DNA of 64,000 nt from Fennellomyces sp. T-0311 (GCA_025266875.1 JALLLT010000001.1:1116001-1180000), one strand, 5' to 3'. Positions 10,295 through 23,472 are shown, numbered from the stretch's first letter. Notes: generated from the letters alone by a model not told the origin. Translations and numbers: made by a program.

Positions 10295-13200
10295 ATGGCG
10301 ACAAGGTAAACTTCCTTTTGCGTTACCTTCACCCATATATATCTCCGTGACTCCTTCTTAGACTTGATCGTCTGGTGCTACTGCTCGACACTGGGTCAAC
10401 TGCATCCATTCGCCGCACTGCCGCTCAACAGCTGGGCGAAATCCAGAAACAGCATCCTGGGGAACTGTATAACCTTCTTTCCAGAGTACTGTATCGTTGT
10501 AATACCCCATTGCCCAACACTCGAAGCACATTAAAACTGCAAGGAACCTTGTTTAACCTCTTGTTGTTTAGGTTGTTGTTCATTTGCGTAGTAAAACATG
10601 GGACACGCGTTGGGCTGCAGGATTAGCACTAGAAGCAATTGCCGCCAATGTACCTGTCTGGGATCCAACAGATCAACCATCAAGCACTGAGAATAATGGT
10701 TCTGCGAAGGAAGACGATGACACTGTTCATAAACTAGCGTTTGCTCAGTTTGATTTGGCATCTGTGCTTGCTCATGGCAAACTGCTGTTGGGATCAGCAG
10801 GAAAAGAGTACGATATTGACTTTTCGGATATGACTCCGCAAGAACGATTAGAGTTGCAACGTCGTAATCTAAAGGAACGGCTGGGGTTGACGAGTCAGTT
10901 TATGGATGGTATGCTCCTGTTTGCTTGCGGGGGGCATTGGTGCTTATGAGCGTGTTTATTGTAGTGGACTTGGTGGATGATGCCGATTTGGTTGCAAGCA
11001 AAAAGACGTCGAAAAAGCAACCGACATCACGCAAGACAAGTCCAACGCCCTCACCATCGACCTCAACACAGCCTGCCCCCACGCCTGCGGTTGCGGAAAT
11101 CAACATGGCGGGACTGTCTGCGCGCGAACGCAACATGCTTAAGCGGAAAATGAAGAACGATGCCAAATTAAACAAAAACAAGGAAAAGTAAGTGGGTGTG
11201 CGGCTGTTCAGGAGGCTTTCGACGGTACTGAAAAAGGAGCAACCAGGGTCCGTGTGGTGGATCTCAAGGGCAAGTCCACGGCAACTCCAGTCAAAGTGGA
11301 AAAGGACAAAGAGGGTAATACGGGCCATGACCGCAGGCTGATCTTGATGCTCACGTTCCCTCTTCCTCAGAATTCGAACTGACGGCCCAACCGCAATCCA
11401 ACAAGTTCGTTGTCGAATCCAAGGCGACGCCAGCCCAAGAGGCTCAGTTGGAACGCCAGGCATCCATCGACTGGCCGTTCAAGATGGTGTGCGAGCATCT
11501 CTGCATGGACTTGTTTGATCCAACGTGGGAAATCAGACACGGCGCAGGCATTGGCTTGCGTAGTATCCTCAAGGCGCACGGAGAGGGCGCAGGTCGACGA
11601 GGCATGTAATTGTATCACCCGTCGGGCTTTCAAATGTTAACATGACTTTTGCACCTTTCAATGCAGTCGGTGTTTCCAAGGATGCAAACGAAACATTACA
11701 CAACGCGTGGCTCGAAGACGTGGCCATTCGTCTGTTGTGCGTCTTTGCGCTCGACCGATTCGCAGACTTTGTTTCCGACCAAGTGGTGTGTCCGGTCCGC
11801 GAGACATGCTCGCAAACCTTGGGCATGGTTCTCCAATACATGCGCCCTGAAGCCGTGCTCAAGGTCCACGAGACCCTCCTGACATTGATTTCCCAAGACA
11901 GCGCAGCATTCGCGTCCAGATCCATTTGGGAAGTTCGACATGCCGGCTTGCTTGGTCTCAAATACGCGGTGGCGGTCCGCAAAGATCTTGTCGAGATGCT
12001 GGTGGAGGGAACCACAGGCGCGGTGATCTTGGGTCTGCGTGATCCCGATGACGACGTTCGTGCGGTGAGCGCAGCAACCCTCTTACCGATCACTGCCGAA
12101 TTTGTGCGCATGAGCAACGAAGACCGCGTACGCGACGTGATAACCACGCTATGGGACTGTTTGATCGATTTGAAAGACGACTTGACGGCGTCCACGGGCG
12201 CAGTGATGGACTTGATTGCAAAAATGTTTGAGCAAGCGGGCGTTATGGATATTGTGCGCAGTCGATGCGCTCTAGCCGAACTTGTACCTCGACTCTATCC
12301 ATTTTTCCGTCACACAATCACTGGAGTCCGCATTGCCGTGTTGAACACACTGCTGACTTTTCTCGAATGCGGAACTGCCGGTGAATGGCTGGACGAACGC
12401 GTGTATCGACTCGTGTTCCAAAACTTGGTGGTCGAGGAAAAAGTCCCCATATTAGAAAAGACGTTGCAAGTATGGCGCGACCTTACCATTGCAGGTCGCG
12501 TGGACACGCAGCTCGTTTTGAACGGCACCCAAAACTGGCTTGGAAGCTGGTTCGAGGTCGCCATGACCCCCATTGGTCAGCCTTTGGATGTTGCTCAGCA
12601 TTTCTACAAACCGCCAGGCGCCTTTGGCTTGGGTGGACAAGTGACCGTCGATACTGTCAGTAAAAAGTCTCAAGGAAAGAAAGCAAAGAATGGAAAGGGG
12701 ATCCAAGGCGCTTCCAATGACAGGGAAGACGACGCTGGTCATAACCTTGATGCTGGAATGATCTCGCAAGATTTTTCCTTGGTCACGGCCGAACAGGTGA
12801 TGCGTTGTCGTGTGGCATGTGCTGCTGCATTGGGTATGGCTATGAGCATGTGGCCCGACGAGTCGATGGAACTCTCCTATCAGGAAGTTCTGCTCACACT
12901 TATCAACTCGCAATGGGCTATCAAGCGTCAGTTGGGTGCAATGGCCGTCGAGGAATGGGCAAAGGCTATCCTGCGAACAAGATACAATGCTGATTGCATC
13001 TGTAACGCTCCTCCCGATGCCGTACTGGCCTCAAACCACAAGTTCCCGCAAACCTTATCACAGGCAATGATCGCCAGTCTCGAAACAGGCGTCGGTCAAA
13101 CCACTGGTTTCTATTTTGAACTTGTGCATGTGCTTAAACGTATCCGCGGCGAATGCCAAGCGCTCTTAAACGGTTTCGTCGACGCAAAGGTCCCTTCCAG

Positions 13201-16200
13201 TGTGCTGCCTCAATTACCTACCCTCGTATTAGGTGAAGCAACTCCATCATCCGAAATGCAAATATTCAGCATCGAGACTGCTAGCTGGGTCGTCAACGAT
13301 GCTTATGATTCGCTATTGACACGTGTACCATCCGGTAAGGGCAAAGCCCAAGCCATCAATGCGTTGGAAGAGCGACAGAAACGTGTCATTGCGTCAATCG
13401 GCTATTACGAAGAGCTGAAACACAAGGTCGAGATTCACGTGTACGCCAGTACCGCAGGCGCTGTTGTTGAGCTTGGTCGGCTTCCCACAAAGTTGAACCC
13501 AATGATCCGCAGTGTTATGAATAGTATCAAGGTAAAGAAAGCACGCAAGATGTATTTTTAGATCCAGAACTAAGTACCATCCATGGTAGTTCGAGGAAAA
13601 CGTTGATCTGCAGAAGCGATCCGCTGGCACACTTGCCGATCTCATTGCACTGCTAGCTCGCGATGCCAGTCGTGCCAACCCCACTGACAAAATCATCAAA
13701 AACCTTTGCACTTTCCTGTGCTCCGATACCGCCAAAACGCCCGTGCTCGAAGATAACCAATCCCGATCTGGCATCCTTTCGATTCAAAAAGACGATACGA
13801 GCAACGGCAAAACTTCGGTAGCCAAAGAATCGGCAGCAACTCAAACACCTGTACAGAAAGAAAATCAGTTGATGAAACGAGGTGCTGAAGTAGCATTGGA
13901 AGCACTCTGCAATCAATTTGGTGGTCGCGTTTTTGATACCGTTCCAAAGCTTTGGGAATGCATGTGTGCTAGGTTGCAGGAGGTGTTTGGTCAAGACGAT
14001 GCCACAGCTGGCGTTCCAAATGCAGACGCAGCCATCCAGTTTAATCTTGCGATTGGTCAAGAAGTCATCGATACACTGACGATCATGACAACGGTAGTGC
14101 CATACTTGTCTTCTGACCTCTATCCAAAGGTAAATAGAAGCAGCTTGACACGATGCAGTTTCTGACATTTACACACAGGTTATCGAAGTGACTCCCATCA
14201 TATGCAAAGTGTTGCAATCTTGTTACGAAGTGATACGGTATGTTGGCGCACGGTGCTTAGCAACCATCGCAAACACCATCCCAACGGAGGCCATGCAGAT
14301 CGTTATCGAGCAAGTGTTACCGTTACTTGGTGATACCGTCAATCATCTGCATCGACAGGGTGCAGCCGAATTCATTTACTACTTGGTGCAGTTGCTCGAC
14401 ACCAAAATTCTTCCATATACCATTTTCCTTATTGTCCCTGTACTCGGTCGTATGAGCGACACGGATGACGCAGTACGGCTAATTTGTACCAATTGCTTTG
14501 CGCTCCTTATCAGATTGGTTCCTCTGGAAGCCGGTATACCCGATCCCCCAGGCATGTCAGAGAGACTTCTCGCACACCGTGATGAAGAACGCAAATTCTT
14601 GTCTCAACTCTTGGATAATTCCAAAGTCGAGAACTTTGAGATTCCAGTCAAGATCAAGGCTGAACTCAGAAAGTACCAGCAAGAAGGTGTCAATTGGTTG
14701 GCTTTCCTCAACAAGTTCCATTTGCATGGAATATTGTGTGATGGTATGCGTATTTGCTACATATTTTGGCTATCCCAGTTATTGACATTGCTTTTTTTTT
14801 CTTTGAATGGTTAGATATGGGTCTCGGTAAGACGCTTCAGTCGATTTGTATACTTTCAAGCGATCATTACATGCGCGCACAAAGATATGCAGCCACAAGT
14901 GCTCCCGATGCAATTCACTGTCCATCGCTTGTGATATGTCCTCCGACACTGACTGGCCATTGGTACCATGAAGTACTCAACTATTCCGACAACCTGAAGC
15001 CATTGTTGTATACTGGCGGTCCTGCTGAACGTAAACGGTGTGTTGATTATAACTTGTTTATCCTGCAGCCGATTCTGATTGTACACTTGTCTGTAGACTA
15101 CGCGGATCCCTCAAGAAACACGACGTTGTGATCATGTCGTACGATATTATCCGTAATGATATCGAAGACTTGTCTGCAATTCACTGGAACTACTGTATTC
15201 TGGATGAAGGTCACATTATCAAGAATGCAAAGACAAAGATCACCAAAGCTATCAAAACCGTAAAATCCAACCATCGTTTGATCCTTTCGGGTACTCCCAT
15301 CCAGGTATGAAACAACAGTGCTGGTATGATAAAGCCTATTACTCATTCTTGTTCAGAACAATGTCCTCGAATTATGGTCGCTTTTCGACTTTTTGATGCC
15401 TGGTTTCCTTGGTAGCGAAAAGTCATTCAACGAACGATTCGGCAAACCTATCTTGTCGAGTCGTGACAGTAAGAGTTCATCCAAAGAACAAGAAGCTGGT
15501 GCTCTAGCACTCGAGGCACTTCACAAGCAAGTTCTACCATTCCTGCTTCGACGTCTCAAGGAAGACGTACTTCATGATCTGCCACCAAAGATCATTCAAG
15601 ATTACTACAGTGATTTAAGTGACCTGCAGGTAAATGATTACACAAACGCTTCCCAAACATCTTCCAACTAACCATGCGGAAACAGAAAAAGCTGTACGAA
15701 GAATTTGCCAAATCCCAAACCAAACATTCAGTGGAACAAGACCTGGAAGAAGAGTCTACAGCAGTCGTCAAGAAAGAAGGCGGCAAGTCGGCAACACATA
15801 TTTTCCAGGCTTTGCAATATCTACGCAAGTTGTGCAACCATCCACTTCTCGTATTGAACGAAAAGCACCCCAGCTACGAGCGAATCCAAAGCGATCTTGC
15901 TCGCACGAACACCTCCTTACACGATATACAGAATGCGCCCAAACTGCAAGCGCTAAAGTATGTATATCTCATCGCGCACAAAGGCGTTTTGTGATCTAAC
16001 ATATTATGTAGGCAACTACTTGGCGAATGTGGCATTGGCACAAATACTAGCGAATCTGAATCTGATCCGACTGCCATGGCAGCCGGTGCGGTCAGCCAAC
16101 ATCGTGCCCTAATCTTCTGTCAACTCAAGACGATGTTGGATATCATTGAAAACGACTTATTCAAACGGATCATGCCTACGGTCAGCTACATGCGATTAGA

Positions 16201-16744
16201 CGGCTCAGTCGATGCAAGCAAACGACACGAAATTGTACAGAAATTCAACGCGGATCCATCAATCGACGTTCTACTCCTTACAACACACGTTGGCGGTTTA
16301 GGTCTCAACCTGACCGGTGCAGACACTGTCATTTTTGTCGAACACGATTGGAATCCAATGAAGGATCTTCAGGCTATGGACCGCGCACATCGTATTGGTC
16401 AGAAAAAGGTTGTCAACGTGTATAGACTTATCACACGTGGTACTCTGGAAGAAAAAATCATGGGTCTTCAAAAGTTCAAGCTCAATATCGCAAACACGGT
16501 CGTCAATCAGCAAAACTCTGGCCTTCAAAGCATGGATACCGACCAGATATTGGACTTGTTCAACGTGGAAGGTGGTGCAGATGGTCGACGCAAGAAGAAG
16601 GACAATAACTCTGGAATGGATGTTGAACATACGGATGGCATGGGCAAGAGCAAGGCGGTGTTGGAGAATCTGGAGAATCTATGGGATGACAAGGAGTATG
16701 AAGAGGAATATAACATTGATAGCTTTATTAGTGGCTTAAAATAG
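10295..16744 (+). CDS. MOT1: TATA-binding-protein-associated ATPase Mot1/BTAF1
   Basis: Fourteen exons: 10295-10305, 10362-10485, 10572-10908, 10965-11187, 11247-11314, 11371-11601, 11667-13531, 13590-14129, 14179-14743, 14815-15037, 15097-15304, 15357-15629, 15686-15957, 16012-16744. Coding length 5673 nt gives 1890 aa, the expected size. It starts with the diagnostic [17 protein letters not shown], continues with HEAT repeats ([24 protein letters not shown]), and ends with the SNF2 ATPase: [10 protein letters not shown] (about 1322), ILDEGH, SGTPIQNN, and the helicase C motif [13 protein letters not shown]. Mot1 strips TBP from DNA using ATP. Exon 1 is only 11 nt. The intron after exon 6 appears to use a GC donor (11602-11603). 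The 3' end is convergent with the LACTB2-like gene, about 114 bp between stops. Confidence 0.95.
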
Positions 16745-16858
16745 AGACAGACATAAACGAGCCGAGCCTTAAGCTCTATTGCCGCGAATTTGCATAAAAA
16801 ACGAAAATAAATATAGTCTATGTGGACATTTATGTACAATTCACATACTGACCCACTA

Positions 16859-17887
16859 TTACAAGCGGCTGCGGGTACTTTCGACATAACGCCATTCTTT
16901 GTTCAGCAGCTCGATCAAATCAAACATATGGATCACCTTTTGGTCGCCTTGGACTTCGAGCTGTTCGAGCATCTCAACTTTTCCATCTTCTTCCAGCTTG
17001 AGAACATGTAGAGCAATACCACGCAAGTAGGCAGCCTGGAGGTTACCACCCTTGTCTTCTCTGAGCTGTGTGCCGATTTCTAGGGGTGTCCATGCCTTGT
17101 TACGGTCAGACTGGATCAATTGCAAAATTTCGTGCTCGCGCTGATAACGGAATTCAAGATATTCTTGAATCTTGGCCATTCCGTCTTCGACTACTGGTCC
17201 ATGGCCTGGGTACAGCTGCTGTGGTCGTAGAGCCTGCAGTTTCTTTAGGCCGTCAATGTATTCTATGAGATTGTCGAACATGACCGTACCGTGGCCAAGG
17301 ATACAGTCACCAGTGAACATTGACTCTTCTTCTTCCAGATAGAATGAACAATGATCGTTTGTATGTCCAGGAGTATGTATTACGCGCAGCGTTGTTTCTT
17401 CGTCTACTTCAAAGATTTGGCCGTCAAAAAGCGGCTGGATCGGGATATAGGACGGGAAATCATCCATAAAATGCAGATCCTCGTACGACCCAGGGACAAC
17501 AGGGTATTTGTAGACAGGGATGCTGTCATCGATGGCGTAAATGTCCTTTAATCCCCCCCAGTGATCCATATGACAATGAGTCAGAATAACGTCGGATATA
17601 TAAGCTTCCGGCGAGATCAATTTTAGCGATTCTTGTAGTAAAGGTACGTATCGCTCATCTCCTTGGCCAGCATCGATAAGGACCTTGCGGTTCCCACTAC
17701 CAACAAGATATGTATTGGTTCCTGGAAAAAATGTAGTGAGAAAAACTCCGTTGCATATATATCGGAGATAGATGTATGTACCTTGTAGTGTGAAAGGTCC
17801 TGGATTTAATCCAAGGACACGCCATACACGATCTGACAGCTGTGCGAACACTGGCAAGGGAGCAAGGTTGTTACGAATATCTGGCAT
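16859..17887 (-). CDS. LACTB2-like metallo-beta-lactamase-fold hydrolase
   Basis: Two exons, 17782-17887 and 16859-17721, separated by a 60-nt intron that has no stop and keeps frame. The spliced product is 322 aa. I chose the ATG at 17887 because MPDIRNNLAP leads into the family N-terminus (RVLGLNPGPFTLQ then GTNTYLVG). The metal-binding HxHxDH is THCHMDHWGG (H84, H86, D88, H89), followed later by HTPGHT, GDCILG and YPGHGP. A winged-helix-like C-terminal segment follows (about 240-322). In animals LACTB2 is a mitochondrial endoribonuclease; substrate here is inferred only. The upstream in-frame 49 codons are hydrophobic and probably 5' UTR. Confidence 0.9.
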   Translation of the reverse strand: MPDIRNNLAPLPVFAQLSDRVWRVLGLNPGPFTLQGTYIYLRYICNGVFLTTFFPGTNTYLVGSGNRKVLIDAGQGDERYVPLLQESLKLISPEAYISDVILTHCHMDHWGGLKDIYAIDDSIPVYKYPVVPGSYEDLHFMDDFPSYIPIQPLFDGQIFEVDEETTLRVIHTPGHTNDHCSFYLEEEESMFTGDCILGHGTVMFDNLIEYIDGLKKLQALRPQQLYPGHGPVVEDGMAKIQEYLEFRYQREHEILQLIQSDRNKAWTPLEIGTQLREDKGGNLQAAYLRGIALHVLKLEEDGKVEMLEQLEVQGDQKVIHMFDLIELLNKEWRYVESTRSRL

Positions 17888-18190
17888 GACAGGACGAAAA
17901 AGTGGAGTAAACTGGAAAGAAACGTGAAGAAAGAGAAAAGTGGATGACTGAAGTGTTTCACATGTCCAAACCAAAGCCCATATGAGAGAACTCCCCAAAA
18001 AAAGATTGTATAATCCGTGTAACCATAAGTTCACAATATTTATTCAACGGCTTTCCAAAACCGCTGTCACTAGCCAATGGGAAGCCATAAGCGACGTAGG
18101 TCCCGTCTCTGGAGCTCATTATGACGAACACTGCTTGGAGATGGCTGTATGGTGTACCGGGTACGCATATATGCTTTACATTGACGTTTA

Positions 18191-20180
18191 ACAGGGGATT
18201 ACTTGTTCTGTAATATTTTGCTTAATCGTATTCAGCAGCTTTCCTAAGGTTGAAGCAAGCAAGCGCTTCTCCGGTTCGACTTTATTTTTAATTCTCATAG
18301 CAATTTACACATACACGCAGTACAATAGAAATAGATTAGCCGGCACATTACTAAATGCAATTATCGTATTTGGTCATTACGTGGCTATTGGTGCTGTTCC
18401 ATTGCTTCCTTGAATAGTTATTGGTTTCCTGGGGTACGTTTGCGCAGTTCAAGATGACCACTCCAAAGCATGATTGTTATCACGGGATTTGCGCACATTT
18501 TCATCGGGTAATCGAGTTACACTCTGGCAGCATACGTAACTTTTTCAGATCAAATAAGCAAACAAGCTTGTTGGCTACAACTAAGTTGGTCACGCTGTTT
18601 GCCCTGCGAAAATGGATATACATTATCGATGGTTGATGGCGACTACTACCCATATTACTAATGATAGTGAGCAGCAGCTCTTTCTTTGACACGCATTCAT
18701 TGGTTTCCAATTATTAACAGCTGTATAATTCAAGAGTAAAGCTGGTGTGATCATCTTGAATAAACTTGATCTTTTTTATTGGCACAGTGCGTTAAGTTAC
18801 CTGACTTGCGTTGATAAGCTGGCTCGGTAAAAAGTTAAGGCTGTATTATATATCCTTTAGCCTACTGTTTCAGGATTGCCACTTACCACGACAAGAGCAC
18901 AGATTATAACGGGATGGCTTAACCGATTCTTGTAATCGCATTCAGCGTAAGTAGATAAAAAGTACCCTTCGGAATATACCAAAGATGTTGACGATATTGG
19001 CAATAATGATATCATCGCTAAAAAAGAGTAAGATTGTGTACCATTGAATTCTTATCCAACAAAAGTTCAACGTTGACATTGCCCAAGCTAGCGTAACTGG
19101 TTATAGTACGTAAGCGAATCGATTTCAACACTGTTATCGTTGTTAAGTACTGTCATTTGAATCGAGCTGAAGTTTAACGAACGGTCTCAGGGCACTTCCT
19201 GTTCAAATGGAAAAAATATATGTATCACATTCAGAACCTGAATCAAATTTCATATTTGGATAGGTTGCAAAATATAATCTTCCGGTTGCTCTTAGTCAAG
19301 CAAAGTCTCACGAAAATATGCAAGAAAAATGGCAAAGCCAACAGACACTCGTGGCTTTTGGCATTCAAGAGCCATTCGCCAAAGAAGAACAGATAAACTT
19401 TCTCCAGAGCCACCATTCGATTACCAGGAAAGATGCAGAGATGGACGCACAACGTCCACTCTGGTGAAGCATTTGCTTAATAATGTAAGTTTGGATTCTT
19501 GAAGAAGGTTATAGTACGACTACGATTCTAGAGGACGTGCAAGTATTTTTTATTAGCTTAGGCACATGTGGACCTAAAAAGATCTCATGTCGTTTTTTTT
19601 AAAAAAAAGTAATGCAGCAACATGAGTAGCCTTCAAACATGATCTCTTATGAAAGTGGATTGGCGCTAGTATTGATCCAGGTGGTCGAGTAGTATTACTC
19701 AACTAACCAACAAAACCGGATAAAGGTGAGATTTCCAGTGTATATTCATCAATACGCTGCTCTCGCAGAACGTCCGGTTCAAGAAGTCGCTCAAGAGATA
19801 AGCTGATATCGCTAGGTAGAATATATTCAATATTTTGCACTGTACGTATATATTAGCAGAATATGTACGTATGTAATGAATTGCATGCACTCGTCTATTA
19901 TATCATTGTTCTTGGCAATTGCATGAACATAAAATTGACAATGTCATGCCCAAAAAAAGGAATATACTCTATCCAGCGACAGTAAGTTCCATGGAACGCG
20001 CTGAAAAGATCGCTTGCATAAAAAAGTAGGATCAACGAAAATTATCATGTCTTGTACCACGTTTTGGTCCATGAAAAGTATGAGCTTGAGATCTTGCCAG
20101 TTTTCATATCGGGTACCGAGTGCCTATAGCCTAGTACCTTTTCCATCGCTGATGGGCGTTCCCCAATACATATATATACT
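18191..20180. other. Gene-free AT-rich region
   Basis: No ORF longer than about 70 codons and none recognisable. Contains an A/T-tract palindrome near 19596-19611 (T run followed by A run). Confidence 0.4.
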
Positions 20181-20194
20181 CTTGGATGATTAAA

Positions 20195-20782
20195 CTAGTC
20201 ATTGAGCTTAAGCATCTGGAGGCTCTTGAGGCACATTTTCCGGATGGATAAAAACTTGAGGCCTCTAGCGTATTCAGCAGCTTGAAGAAGTTGTAGTTTT
20301 GGACAAGCAACGAGCACAGTTTCAAGCTCTTCTTTAGCGAAATAGACGTTTGACCAGTTTTAAAAAGTCATGTTTACAGGATCTGGAAACGGCGGCTGTG
20401 GATCCAGCAATTTTAATATTACCAAGCAAAGAAGCGGTCGAAACCCCGAGTGATGGGCAAGCAATGACAGGCTCGGCAAATCGAACATTTGTCCCGTGTC
20501 TAGTGCATCGTAACCTGACAGCTCAACAAGATAGGGCAGTGTGTGTCGAAAGTAGCACAGTATACGTAGGACATTAATGCTATAAAAGTCGTTCTCTTCC
20601 CATACTTGTGGCAATTGTTCTTCTGTGTGCAAGCTTATGAGAGTATACCACAAACAGCTACATAATAACTGATTTTTCGCACACTTTCCATGTGCTATAA
20701 CATCAGCATGTTGTCCCAATGCCCCTCCACTTTTTGAGATTTGTTTCGCAGGGTAGACCATTCCATGTCCTTTCCGATCCAT
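20195..20782 (-). pseudogene. Degenerate F-box/LRR-like fragment
   Basis: In the minus strand, segments in different frames resemble the leucine-rich part of fungal F-box proteins: a run around LPYLVELSGYDAL and DLPSLSLLAHHS (about 20400-20600), then, after a frame change, ETVLVACPKLQLLQAAEY and LKSLQMLKLND (about 20195-20340). No start, no intact F-box and no splice arrangement restores a single frame, so it is called a relic. The identification rests on leucine spacing and phrase style and is tentative. Confidence 0.3.
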
Positions 20783-21193
20783 CCTTTACTTCGAGTTTCT
20801 CCGTAACCATCAACACAATTTTGAAAAGAATTCGACGGACAAAGCCGACTGGCTATTGTAGGATCCTCTCTTCCATTTTTTTTCAGAATCTCCCGAGGTT
20901 GTTGATGAGAGAGCAATGGTTGGTGATACTTGAGGACATTGCACTTTGCGTTATGCAAGCAACTGTGCAAAGTGGAAAAGGCACATAACTGGGCGACATG
21001 GCAAAACACGAACGCGATAAAGATGGTTATTTGCTACACTGGGAACCTTTGATGTCACGACAAATGAAATAGTTCCTGAGGAAATGTAGGTTTCTCTAGC
21101 AAATTATGTCGAATAATTTATTTGCAATTATAAACAAGAGCATGGAATTATGAATGCGTTGTAGGGGGTATATGAGGGAGGAAAGAAAACTTT

Positions 21194-23392
21194 TTACAAC
21201 TTGTTGCTGCCCGAAGTGCAGCAGGAGGAGGCCTTAGCATCAGCATCGGCATGAGCGGACTTATTGATAGACTTGTTGGTAGGAGGAACATCCAAAGCCG
21301 GATTTGCCATGAAGAAGTTGGTGGGCTTCATCATCATCGAGCAGTACTCAACTATTTGAGAGGAAAAGTCAGTTTCCATGCGGTGAAATTGGTGATTCCA
21401 AAAAATACATACCAGGCATGATAGGGAAATCTTCAACACGAGGCAAGTGAGTAAGACCAAAAGTGAACCAAAGCACAATGTCACGGTTGACGATACTCTG
21501 GCGCTCGCGGTTGGCCCAGGCTTCGACGGTGTCGGAGCCATCTGACTGGTTGCAATAGAACCCGCCAGCAAACATCTGCTTCTCGTCGTAAGGAGTGACC
21601 CACAAACCCTTCTTTGCAAATGGAGCACGCTCAGCAACCACCGAATCCTCACTTGGGTAAAAAGGCGCCATGCTGTGCGACATGATCTTCCAGCCGACGG
21701 GTTCCTTGGTGTAAGGATGGATGCGGTCCTGGTTGATAATCTTCCAGAAGCGGGAAGTCTCAAAGTTGGCGTGGGCCTGGCCCTCGATGGTGTCTTTGAG
21801 AAGAGTGGGCTTGTAGACGAAAGCATTACCATACTGGTTACGCTTGTGACCCGTTGGGAATGGCGAGCGGTAAGTGTCAACCTGGACAACCGAATTGTTG
21901 GGACCATCGATCATGGGGTCGATACGCATGGTGAAGAAATGCTGATGGTACTGGGCATTGATTTGGGGAGCGACAATCACACCATAGTCTCCAGGCGACT
22001 CATCTTCGGCCAAAACGTGCGTGTTGAGCTCACCGGTTGCCTTGACCTCGTATTCAAAAGTGCCATCTTGATAAAAGTAGTAGTATAGGCCGTAATCGTA
22101 GTTGGCCACAGTGACGATCTGTGAGATCACGAGACGACGGGAGCGGACGGTATGAGCACGGCCGTTGCGGTAGTCGGTGTGCTTGTACAAGATACCATGG
22201 TCTTCTTCGTGGAGACAGATGGCGTTGGGCATATGGAAAGGCTTACCGTTGTGGTCGTTGAAGCAGGCATCAAAGTAGTAGATCGAGCCCAAGCAATCGC
22301 AGCCAAGCGTCAGCGAGTTGGTGCACAGACCCAGACCGTATTCTCCCACGTCAAAAGCGTGCTTGCGATGGTGAGGTGAGTTGGGATCAGCGTAGGGAAC
22401 CACCATTTCGGAAAGCGCAATTCGGTAAAAGAGAGGACGGACCTCGTTGCCATCGCGGTAACTGACATTGTGAATGACCAAACCCTCACGGTAGTTCATG
22501 GAGATGCGCATGTTCCACTTTTGCCAGTCAATTTCGTTACCCCTGACAGTGAACGACACACCCTGAGGCTGTTGCACAATAATGGGCTTGACATCCTTGC
22601 GATAGTTCTCCTCACCAATAAACTCAGGCAAGAAGTTGTGCTTCTGCTGAGGAATCGTGGGGCGCGTGAACTTGCTGTCTCTGGGCTTGATGCGTTCAAT
22701 AGCAACAACCTTCATGGTTCCCAAATCTAAATCGTATGTACCCATTTAGTTCTCCCAGCCATATAAACCTTATCACAATTTTTTTTAAAAAACATACCGA
22801 TGATGGGAACAAAGTCCAGAGGATGGGCGTACTGGTTATCTTCCTCGCAGGTACGCATGTACATCAAAGCTTGCATCATACGCTTGCTGCGACCAGGATA
22901 ATTGACGTGGCGAGCAATGGCCCAGGGGTCCGAGAAAACTTGGGACATGTCGGTGATACCAAGCTCAGCGCACTCGGCACGGACAGACTCATCCTTGACC
23001 ACCAGTTCTTCGACTTCAAACATTTCATCCATGGTCAAGATAGGCTGGACATCCGGAACGTACTGCCACGACTTGATCTTCTCGGTATCCAACGAAACAA
23101 CACACTCGTAAACCTTCATCGTGGGCTTCTCCAGGATAATCACCAAAGCTTCACGTTCGACATGCATCACACGGGGCTTGCTCTTGTCCCAACCAAGGAA
23201 GGACATCATGATATGTTTGGGAGGTTCCTTGAGAGTAATGGTGTTGAAGACAAAGTTCATCTGCGACTTGGCCGAACGAACAATGTGGGAAACATGAACG
23301 ACTTCGTCAGCAGAGAGTTGATCCAAAGGATGGAAGTAGGGGCTCTTTGTTGCGGCAGTAACGGTCTTCATTTCCTTGACAGCGGTGGCCAT
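21194..23392 (-). CDS. Copper-containing primary amine oxidase, probably peroxisomal
   Basis: Three exons: 22798-23392, 21413-22726 and 21194-21351, with 71- and 61-nt introns. Coding length 2067 nt gives 688 aa. It oxidises primary amines to aldehydes with release of ammonia and hydrogen peroxide. The TPQ-cofactor tyrosine lies in VANYDY (Y408), the catalytic base aspartate in YYFDACF (about D351), and copper ligands in YHQHFF (H459, H461) and FGLTHLPR (about H625). Spacing agrees with yeast enzymes of the family. The first intron acceptor (TTTAG before ATTTGGG) restores the conserved DFVPIIDLGTMKV. The C-terminus ends SNKL, a variant PTS1, fitting a peroxisomal location. Upstream, a TATA box (23463-23472) suggests regulated expression, as expected for amine use as nitrogen source. 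Confidence 0.94.
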
Positions 23393-23462
23393 GATAGCAG
23401 AATAAAAGTATAGAGAAAGATATATAAGTTAAAACTAATCTTTTTTTCTGTGGGTCACGCAC

Positions 23463-23472
23463 CTTATATATA
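23463..23472 (-). promoter_or_regulatory. TATA box of the amine oxidase gene
   Basis: On the minus strand the sequence reads GTATATATAAGG, about 75 nt before the ATG at 23392. It is the only strong TATA-like site near this start. Confidence 0.5.

Noticed and set aside
21675..23413. Long plus-strand ORFs (137, 225 aa)
   Set aside because: Antisense shadows of the amine oxidase exons, which carry all catalytic motifs.
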